This document shows, in pieces, positions 1-6,098 of a DNA stretch of 16,060 nt (position 1 is its first letter; each line of letters starts with the position of its first letter). Location of the stretch: contig QIAR01000150.1 in the NCBI GenBank assembly GCA_003225595.1, positions 1 through 16,060 of the forward strand, given 5' to 3'. A program made the position numbers and the translations under genes. Origin of the DNA: Acidobacteriota bacterium (GTDB lineage Bacteria; Acidobacteriota; Terriglobia; Terriglobales; Acidobacteriaceae). The notes beneath the pieces are model-generated. The model worked only from the letters and a program-made list of their open reading frames with translations, had not been told where the DNA came from and ran no database searches.

Positions 1-1837
1 TGTACTTCCACTGGCGCACGGCATCCACAGCCGCATGAGCCAGCGAGGCTTGACCGCTGAGCACCGTCAAGTTGGTAATGCTGCCATTCTTGCTGATGGT
101 CGCCTGAAGTTGAACTGTGCCCTGCAGGCGCATTGTCAGTGCCTGAGGTGGATACGTGGGCTGCACTTTCTTCATCAGAAGACCCTGCGAGACGCCTTGC
201 GAAACCCTGACGACCTGTGGGATGGGCTTTGGTACATTGACCGCTGTTGCGGCCATTAAGTTGGAAATGGCCTTGTCAGCGTTCGATCCAGTGCCGATGT
301 TCAGAGCACCGGGTAACGGGGCATCTTGCCGAGCTTGAGCCTCTGGCTTGGATAGGTCAGTTTTGACCACCATCGGTTCCGCTTTCGCTACTCTTATGTT
401 GTCCGTAGGAGACGGGGCTGAGGCAGCTCCTTTTGTTGTCGCGGTTGACGTGGGCGCAGTTGTCTTTGCTACTGAGGTGCTCTTAGCTACCGATGTGCTC
501 TCGGCGGGCGCCGGCTCCGCTTCGACCAGTGTGTTGGCTGCTTGCTCCTGAATCTGCGGAGCAGCCGCGTCTTGCACGGGACTACTGACTTGCGGCACCG
601 GCGTAGAAGCCTGCACCTGTGTCGGGACGATCGGCTGCGGGCTCGCTTTCCGGTGTAGGGTTGTCCAGCGGAAATAGCCAGCCACCACTAGCAGCAGAAT
701 AACGGCGATTACGATTAGACGGATTTGCCTGTTCCCGCTCGCTTCTTTCTCAGCATCATCTGAGCCAAAACTGGAGAAGGACGGAACTGTAGCCGCCGGA
801 TAGGGCACCACAGCCGTTGAGGAAGAATGCTTCCCTGCAAATTGTGGCTTGCCTTCGTCACTGAGGATCAGTTTCTGTGCCGGCTCTTCGGTTTCTATGT
901 CGAAGACAAGTGCACCACGCGGTTTTTCCTTTGCAAGAGCTGGGGCTGAGGCTGCTCCCTCTGCACCGCGCATTGGGGCCGTGAACGGCCGAAGTTGCCG
1001 GATCGCGGTGGAAGTGGAGTGTGAACTGGCCGACTTTGCTGATTTGGTCTCCTGTGCAGGCGCCGCCGACTTGCCGGCGGCTTCGGCTGCGCGTTGTAGT
1101 GCCGATGCCATGGGCTCGGATGGCGCTTTGGATGCCGGCTGCCAGGGGTAACTCTTCGAACTGGTTTGGTTCGGTGCGGACATACCAAGGCCAGGAGCCG
1201 GTATGGGATCGTGCATGTATTCAAGCAAGGTGGCTTCGGCGGCATCCGGCTTCGGAGTCGGATCCTGTTCCACTTCAAAAGCGCTTGAGGAAGCGGCTGC
1301 TGGCGGAATCGCAAGCGCGGACTCCGCTTTCGGCGTCTCGAACCCAGGTTTCTGTGTGAGCGAAGAATCAGCCGATGTGCGTGACGCATCGGAGGCAGGA
1401 ATTTCCGGACGCGCAGACTGCGCAGAGAAAGTCGCTGATTGTGCTGGCGGAGTCTTGCCCGATTCGGAGCTTTTGCGCAACAATCCGCGCGCAACCCGCA
1501 ACGTGCCCTTCGCCTGCTCCACATTGATTGGCTTGGTCAGCACGAGATTGGCACCGATTCGGAACGCCTTGGCTACCCCCGCCTGACCTTCAACCACCGC
1601 GACTGCCAGGGAAAACTGGTTCGAAGTCGAATTGCGCGCACTTTTAAATAACAGAGTGGCGTTTTGTTCGTTCTCACAATCGACCACGATCGCATCGAAG
1701 TGTTGCGCCATCAACTTTTTGACGGCAGCAAAGGGCTCGCTAGCCGGTTCGACGCTGAAGTCCAGTTCGCTCAGTACCTGGGTAACTACGCGGGCGATCT
1801 TCTCGTCCGGACAGAACAGCAGCGCTTGGTACCTCAT
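1..1837 (-). CDS. Receiver-like / TonB C-terminal domain fusion protein (3' end cut off by window edge)
   Basis: The frame is open from ATG at 1837 to the left edge, giving 612 codons. Residues 1-120 resemble a CheY-type receiver: an acidic pair D11-E12, a candidate phospho-acceptor D53 at the end of the hydrophobic strand FDAIVVD, and K102 in the LTKP motif. The usual Thr/Ser of strand 4 appears to be replaced (VAVVEG), so phosphorylation is not certain. Residues about 120-365 are an Ala/Ser/Pro-rich linker. One membrane helix lies at about 372-389, followed by a second low-complexity stretch with a short repeat (STSVAK twice, near 445-457). Residues 552-612 match the TonB C-terminal domain (VQPTYPPQAL, GTVQLQATISKNGSI, AVDAVRQWKY); only its last strand is missing. 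Expected topology is a cytoplasmic receiver and a periplasmic TonB domain. No exbB or exbD is in view. No strong ribosome binding site precedes the ATG, but an in-frame stop lies 13 codons upstream and no other good start is seen. It may energise an outer-membrane receptor or act as a scaffold; its function is unproven. Confidence 0.85.
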   Translation of the reverse strand, partial: MRYQALLFCPDEKIARVVTQVLSELDFSVEPASEPFAAVKKLMAQHFDAIVVDCENEQNATLLFKSARNSTSNQFSLAVAVVEGQAGVAKAFRIGANLVLTKPINVEQAKGTLRVARGLLRKSSESGKTPPAQSATFSAQSARPEIPASDASRTSADSSLTQKPGFETPKAESALAIPPAAASSSAFEVEQDPTPKPDAAEATLLEYMHDPIPAPGLGMSAPNQTSSKSYPWQPASKAPSEPMASALQRAAEAAGKSAAPAQETKSAKSASSHSTSTAIRQLRPFTAPMRGAEGAASAPALAKEKPRGALVFDIETEEPAQKLILSDEGKPQFAGKHSSSTAVVPYPAATVPSFSSFGSDDAEKEASGNRQIRLIVIAVILLLVVAGYFRWTTLHRKASPQPIVPTQVQASTPVPQVSSPVQDAAAPQIQEQAANTLVEAEPAPAESTSVAKSTSVAKTTAPTSTATTKGAASAPSPTDNIRVAKAEPMVVKTDLSKPEAQARQDAPLPGALNIGTGSNADKAISNLMAATAVNVPKPIPQVVRVSQGVSQGLLMKKVQPTYPPQALTMRLQGTVQLQATISKNGSITNLTVLSGQASLAHAAVDAVRQWKY

Positions 1838-2021
1838 GGCGTAATCGTAGGTAACTCCGTAGATGTCATCAAGTTACGGAGGTAACGGCGATAGCTTGCG
1901 AAGCTTCTTGAGAGAGCAATCTAATTTTCAAGCCCGTGAACGGCTGTTGGACGGACCTGATTAGATCGCCGCGGGTCGCTGGTCGCTGGCAATTCCAACG
2001 GCCGCGAGTAGAATTGCGGCC

Positions 2022-2618
2022 ATGCGGGTACCACTCTGGCTTAAGGTCGGCTGGACCGTGTGGGTGCTGGCGTGGGTTCCGTTCTACTGGAAGCAATATG
2101 GAGCGCAGACCTTCTTCTACTTCTGCGACCTGGGGAACTTCTTCATCGCGGTGGCGTTGTGGATGGAGAGCGCGCTCATCTTCTCCTGGCAAGCGACCGG
2201 GCTACTGGTTTTTCAGACTCTCTACACCGTCGATCTCATCAGCGCATTCTTCTTCCGCAAACACATTATCGGCGGCACGGAGTACATGTTTGACGTAACC
2301 GTGCCGCTGTTCGTCCGCTTGTTGAGCTTATTCCACGTGGTGATGCCACCGCTGCTGCTGTGGGCGATCTGGCGTTTGGGGTACGACAAGCGCGGCTGGA
2401 GATATCAGACGCTGACGGCATGGATTGTGGTGCCGATCAATTACTTCTGGAAGCCGGAGGACGATGTGAATTGGGCCCGAGGGCTTTTCTTCCGCGAACA
2501 ACACGTTGTACCCGGATTGCTTTATCTTTTGGCTTACTTGCTCGTCGTTCCGTTGATGGTGTATTTCCCGACCCACCTGGGATTACAGTGGTGGACGAAC
2601 CGCTGGAAGCGACCCTAG
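2022..2618 (+). CDS. Unrecognised multi-pass membrane protein, 198 aa
   Basis: I do not recognise a characterised family. The protein is very rich in Trp, Phe, Leu and Tyr, with about five or six membrane segments: near residues 7-25, 30-50, 55-75, 90-117, 128-143 and 162-186. There is no signal peptide apart from the first helix. Visible polar signatures are CDLGNF at the start of the second segment, a Glu within that helix (ALWMESALIF), a short loop FRKHIIGGTEYMFD, and the loop FWKPEDDVNWARG. ATG 2022 is the natural start: the first helix begins at once, though the ribosome binding site is weak (GAG about 13 nt upstream). The gene is divergent from the TonB-domain gene, with a 184-bp gap, and convergent with lpd. 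It is probably transcribed alone. Coding is supported by the clean membrane-protein composition and open frame. Function is unknown. Confidence 0.75.
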   Translation: MRVPLWLKVGWTVWVLAWVPFYWKQYGAQTFFYFCDLGNFFIAVALWMESALIFSWQATGLLVFQTLYTVDLISAFFFRKHIIGGTEYMFDVTVPLFVRLLSLFHVVMPPLLLWAIWRLGYDKRGWRYQTLTAWIVVPINYFWKPEDDVNWARGLFFREQHVVPGLLYLLAYLLVVPLMVYFPTHLGLQWWTNRWKRP

Positions 2619-2645
2619 CTTTATCTGCCTTGTAATTTCGAGAAG

Positions 2646-2661
2646 TGTTCCACGTGGAACA
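2646..2661. promoter_or_regulatory. parS-like ParB-binding palindrome
   Basis: The sequence TGTTCCACGTGGAACA is a perfect 16-bp palindrome. It matches the bacterial chromosomal parS consensus (TGTTTCACGTGAAACA), and its core GTTCCACGTGGAAC is the form I recall for Myxococcus xanthus parS. It sits between the ends of two convergent genes, where no operator would be expected. Only this one copy was found in the window, and no parA or parB is in view. An alternative reading is a transcription terminator, but the palindrome has no loop and only a short T run follows. Confidence 0.7.
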
Positions 2662-2737
2662 TTTGTAAATTTATACAGGTGTATAGCTAATAGATATTAC
2701 GCCGCAAACAAAGGGCTTACAGTTTCGAAGTGCCGAT

Positions 2738-2757
2738 GGGCGGGCGGGGTTTGGGGG
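2738..2757 (+). other. G-quadruplex motif
   Basis: Four runs of three to five G are separated by loops of 1, 1 and 3 nt, which fits the standard G4 pattern (G3+ with N1-7 loops). The motif lies downstream of the stop codons of both the membrane-protein gene and lpd, 55 bp from the lpd stop codon, and is C-rich on the strand that carries the lpd transcript. Whether it folds, and what it does there, is unknown. Confidence 0.5.
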
Positions 2758-2812
2758 CGCTCCTCGCTTGGTAATTAGTCTGTTTAGACAGCAGTAAGCA
2801 GCGCAGCGGATT

Positions 2813-4234
2813 TCACCGTTTTGGCCGGTAAACATCAGTGGCTTGTCCGTAGAACACTTCCGCTGCCTCCATCACGGTTTCGGAAAGCGTGGGATGCGGA
2901 TGAATGGTGAGCGCAACGTCCGCCGCGACGGCACACATCTCGATGGCGAGCACGCCTTCTGCAATCAATTCGCCAGCGCCGGCGCCAACGATACCCATCC
3001 CAAGCACGCGCTCGGTTTTCGGATCGACGATGAGTTTCGTCATTCCCTCCGGCCGGTCCAGAGTGATTGCCCGGCCAGACGCGCCCCAAGGGAACTTGGC
3101 GACCGCGATCTCGCGGCCTTCTTCTTTGGCTCTGGTCTCGCTCAGGCCGGCCCAGGCGATCTCTGGATCGGTGAAGACAACAGCCGGAATTGCGTTGGGC
3201 TCAAAGGCTACTTTGTGACCAGCGATTGCTTCGACAGCGGTGCGGCCTTCGTGGGAAGCCTTATGCGCCAGCATGGGCTCTCCAACTACGTCGCCAATGG
3301 CGAAGATAGACGTATCGTCAGTCTGCAACTGCTCATTTACTCGGACGAAACCACGCTGACCGAGTTGAACCTTTGTTTTGTCGAGGCCGGGAATTTTGGA
3401 ATTGGGTTTGCGGCCGACCGACACAAGAACTCTGTCGAAAACTTTTTCGCGTTCTTTAACGTCGGCGCCTTCGAAGGTAGCGCGAATTCCGCCCCTCTCT
3501 TCCCGCAACGACGATACGGTCGTGTTTACCAGAATGGCTTCGAACAGCTTTTCCAGACGCTTGTGTAACGGGAGCACCAAATCACGGTCCGCGCCGGGCA
3601 GCAGCCCGGGCAACATTTCCACGACGGTCACGCGTGTGCCCAGCGTTGCGTACACCGACCCAAGTTCCAAGCCGATGTAGCCGCCGCCAATAACCAGCAG
3701 AGTTTTTGGAATATCCGGCAAATCGAGCGCGCTGGTCGAATCCATCATGCGCGGACTGTCAAGCTTAAGACTCGGAATGATCGCCGGTCGCGAGCCGGTC
3801 GCGAGGACGATGCGATCGAAGGTGAGTGCTTCATTGCCGCCGCTGGCCTTTGCGACTCTCAGCGTATTGGAGTTTTCAAAACTGGCTCGTCCTCGAATGT
3901 ATTGGACCGAGCGCTGTTTTGAGAGCTGCCCGAGGCCGCCGGTGAGTTTCTTGACGACGCCTTCCTTCCAGGAACGGAGGCGGGCCAGATCGATTTTCGG
4001 ATCACTAAATTCAATGCCCCAATTTTTCGCCTGGTGTGACTCTTCAATCAGCTTGGCGACATGGAGCAGCGCTTTTGAGGGGATGCATCCGCGATACAGG
4101 CACACGCCGCCCGGGTTCACTTCGGGGTCGATGAGAGTGACTTTCATGCCGAGGTCGGCGGCAAGGAAAGCGGCGGCGTATCCACCAGGCCCGCCGCCCA
4201 CCACTGCGATGCGCACGTTCGATGTGTCGGCCAT
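2813..4234 (-). CDS. lpd: Dihydrolipoyl dehydrogenase (E3 of pyruvate dehydrogenase)
   Basis: FAD-dependent E3 reoxidises the dihydrolipoyl groups of E2 and reduces NAD+. The start at 4234 (MADTSNVRIAV) gives 473 residues, the usual family length. A longer reading from upstream would overlap aceF and add an unrelated basic leader, so it is rejected. Seen in order: the FAD dinucleotide motif GGGPGG (13-18); the redox-active cysteines C45 and C50 in GGVCLYRGCIPSK; the NAD-binding Rossmann motif GGGYIGLELG; the FAD-contacting IFAIGDV; and the C-terminal interface motif HPHPTLSE with catalytic His447 and Glu452. Residues Tyr-Arg between the cysteines replace the more common Asn-Val. It is the last gene of the aceE-aceF-lpd operon, so it most likely serves PDH; it could also be shared with other 2-oxoacid dehydrogenases. 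The start is preceded by a duplicated 23-bp segment rather than a strong ribosome binding site. Confidence 0.96.
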   Translation of the reverse strand: MADTSNVRIAVVGGGPGGYAAAFLAADLGMKVTLIDPEVNPGGVCLYRGCIPSKALLHVAKLIEESHQAKNWGIEFSDPKIDLARLRSWKEGVVKKLTGGLGQLSKQRSVQYIRGRASFENSNTLRVAKASGGNEALTFDRIVLATGSRPAIIPSLKLDSPRMMDSTSALDLPDIPKTLLVIGGGYIGLELGSVYATLGTRVTVVEMLPGLLPGADRDLVLPLHKRLEKLFEAILVNTTVSSLREERGGIRATFEGADVKEREKVFDRVLVSVGRKPNSKIPGLDKTKVQLGQRGFVRVNEQLQTDDTSIFAIGDVVGEPMLAHKASHEGRTAVEAIAGHKVAFEPNAIPAVVFTDPEIAWAGLSETRAKEEGREIAVAKFPWGASGRAITLDRPEGMTKLIVDPKTERVLGMGIVGAGAGELIAEGVLAIEMCAVAADVALTIHPHPTLSETVMEAAEVFYGQATDVYRPKR

Positions 4235-4280
4235 TTCTATTTTTCTTAACCTTGAACTTCTATTTTTCTTAACCCTGAAC
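4235..4280 (-). repeat. 23-bp tandem duplication at the aceF-lpd junction
   Basis: Two adjacent 23-bp units, 4235-4257 and 4258-4280, differ at one base (4252 T against 4275 C). The unit farther from lpd holds the last codons and TAA stop of aceF. The nearer unit repeats the same bases, including a now untranslated TAA, and ends directly at the lpd ATG. With one unit, aceF would stop 10 nt before lpd; with two, the spacing is 33 nt. Each unit carries the purine-rich AAGAAAAATAGAA that must serve as the weak lpd ribosome-binding region. Confidence 0.9.
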
Positions 4281-6083
4281 CGAGAGAAGGAACGGTTGCT
4301 CGAAAGCTTCCGCGATCCAGCGGAGGAAGCGTGCTGCGTCAGCGCCATCAATCAGGCGATGATCGTACGAAAGAGAGAGCGGCAGTACCAACCGCGGCTC
4401 AAATTTGCCGTTGATCCACTCGGGTTGCATGCTTGACCGCGAGAGTCCGAGGATAGCGACCTCTGGATGGTTGACGATCGGCGAAAATCCCGTGCCTCCG
4501 ATCCCGCCGAGATTAGTGATGGTAAATGTGCCGCCTTCCATTTCCGCCGGCGCGAGTTTCTTCTCGCGAGCTTTCTGCGACAGCTGCGTGAGTTCGGCAG
4601 CGAGCTCCACGATATTCTTCTTATCCACGTCGCGGATTACCGGCACGAGCAGGCCACGATCGGTATCAACGGCAACGCCGATATTAATGTACTGCTTGTA
4701 GACGATCTCTTCTCTGCCCATGTCGATTGAGGCGTTGAATTGCGGGAAAATTCTCAGCGCCGAGGCGCAGACCTTAAGCGCGATGGCAGTGACGGTCATC
4801 TTGCCACCGGCCTTTTCGGCTTTGGGCGCAAAGCGTGCACGCAACTGCTCAAGTTCGGTAATGTCGGCTCTATCGTGATGGGTTACATGCGGAATTGTGT
4901 TCCAGGCTTCTGCCAGATGCTGCGCAGTTTTGCGGCGGATCCCACGCATGGAGACGCGCTCGATTTTTCCCCACTTCGCGAAATCGGGCAGAGCCGGCTC
5001 AACAAAATGACCGGCGCGAGGCGCCTGCGCCGCTGCGCCAAGCATCGCCTTTGCCTGGGCCTTCACGTCGTCTTCGCTGATACGACCACCGGGACCAGCG
5101 CCTTTGACATCGTGGATATCGATTCCGAGTTCGCGCGCGAGGCGCCGTACATGCGGTGCGGCGGCAACTGGTTCACGGTGCTCCGTGCCGGCCACCTTGC
5201 CGAGTTGCGCAGGCATGGTGAAAGCGGGCGGGATCGGCATCGGCTGATCGGGAGGAAGCGCCTGCTCCTCGGTCTTACCCTCAGCCTGAATCGCAGCTTG
5301 GAATGCCATTCGGGCAGCTTGCTGACCTGACAAGTGCTCGACGGGCGAAGTGTGGGGCCGCTGCGGCTCCGGTTGCGGCGCAGCACCACCTTCGAGCGTA
5401 AAGATAACCTGGCCAACTTTGACCTTCTCGCCTTGTTTGACCTTCACCTCTTTGACCACGCCGGTGACTGATGATGGGACTTCTACGACCGCCTTGTCGG
5501 TTTCTAACTCCATGATCGGTTGGCCTTCCGCGACATTGGACCCGGGCGCAATCATCAGCCGCACGAGATCACCCTGATCAATGTTTTCCCCGAGCTCTGG
5601 CAGCTTGAATTCGGTAGCGCCTGAAACGATGGGAGCAGACGTGGCGAGTCGTGGAGCAGGAGCAGCCGCGGGCAGAGGCGTCACTCTCCTTTCCACTTGA
5701 GTTTGTACTTCGTGAGACGCAGCCACTGCGGGCGTTGAGACCGTCTCTGCTTTGGCGGGAGCCTGGGAAGCTTTCGCCTTTGAACTCTTTTCTGCGGGAG
5801 GTTTGGGTTCTGCAGTCTTGGTTTCCACCGCCTTGGCTTTCGCGCCGGTTCCATTCTCGATGGTGAAGATTACCTGGCCAACTTTGAGCTTGTCGCCTTC
5901 CTTGACGCGAACTTCTTTGACCGTACCGCTCACGGAGGATGGCACCTCGATCACGGCCTTGTCGGTCTCCAATTCCATCACGGCTTGGCCCTCAGTCACG
6001 CTGGCACCGGGGGAGATCATCAAGCGCACAAGGTCGCCCTGTTCGATGTTTTCTCCAAGCTCCGGGAGTTTGAACTCGGTCAC
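4269..6083 (-). CDS. aceF: Dihydrolipoamide acetyltransferase (E2 of pyruvate dehydrogenase), two lipoyl domains
   Basis: This is the core of the PDH complex: it takes the acetyl group from E1 onto lipoyl-lysine and transfers it to CoA. It has 604 residues. Lipoyl domain 1 covers residues 2-76 (Lys42 in ETDKAV) and domain 2 residues 157-231 (Lys197); the two are about 80% identical over 75 aligned residues. They are joined by Ala/Pro/Lys-rich flexible linkers. The E1/E3-binding domain is at about 309-343 (APHVRRLARELGIDI, GAGPGGRI). The catalytic acyltransferase domain runs from about 373 to the end, with the active-site motif DHRLIDG (His575, Asp579). The start is GTG, with a good ribosome binding site (GAAGGGGA, 8-nt spacer from the G run) inside the 15-nt gap after aceE, implying co-transcription. 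The family usually carries one to three lipoyl domains. Pairing with an AceE-type E1 argues for pyruvate rather than 2-oxoglutarate as substrate. Confidence 0.96.
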   Translation of the reverse strand: MTEFKLPELGENIEQGDLVRLMISPGASVTEGQAVMELETDKAVIEVPSSVSGTVKEVRVKEGDKLKVGQVIFTIENGTGAKAKAVETKTAEPKPPAEKSSKAKASQAPAKAETVSTPAVAASHEVQTQVERRVTPLPAAAPAPRLATSAPIVSGATEFKLPELGENIDQGDLVRLMIAPGSNVAEGQPIMELETDKAVVEVPSSVTGVVKEVKVKQGEKVKVGQVIFTLEGGAAPQPEPQRPHTSPVEHLSGQQAARMAFQAAIQAEGKTEEQALPPDQPMPIPPAFTMPAQLGKVAGTEHREPVAAAPHVRRLARELGIDIHDVKGAGPGGRISEDDVKAQAKAMLGAAAQAPRAGHFVEPALPDFAKWGKIERVSMRGIRRKTAQHLAEAWNTIPHVTHHDRADITELEQLRARFAPKAEKAGGKMTVTAIALKVCASALRIFPQFNASIDMGREEIVYKQYINIGVAVDTDRGLLVPVIRDVDKKNIVELAAELTQLSQKAREKKLAPAEMEGGTFTITNLGGIGGTGFSPIVNHPEVAILGLSRSSMQPEWINGKFEPRLVLPLSLSYDHRLIDGADAARFLRWIAEAFEQPFLLSVQG

Positions 6084-6098
6084 TTATTTGTCCCCTTC

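Noticed and set aside
895..1524. Minus-strand 209-aa open frame with very high Arg/Pro/His
   Set aside because: It lies in another frame of the receiver/TonB-domain gene; its composition is that of a shadow frame in GC-rich coding DNA and it has no domain.
2646..2675. Palindrome plus T-rich stretch read as a terminator of the membrane-protein gene
   Set aside because: The palindrome has no loop and the T stretch is interrupted; the exact match to the ParB-site consensus is the better explanation.
2843..3568. Plus-strand 241-aa frame opposite lpd
   Set aside because: It is antisense to a clearly coding and conserved gene and has no recognisable motif.
4235..4351. Longer lpd reading frame starting at 4351
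   Set aside because: It would overlap the aceF coding sequence by 83 nt and add a basic leader unlike any E3; the conserved family start is at 4234.
4621..4629. DnaA-box-like TTATCCACG
   Set aside because: A single near match inside the conserved aceF coding sequence; no cluster, so not evidence of an origin.
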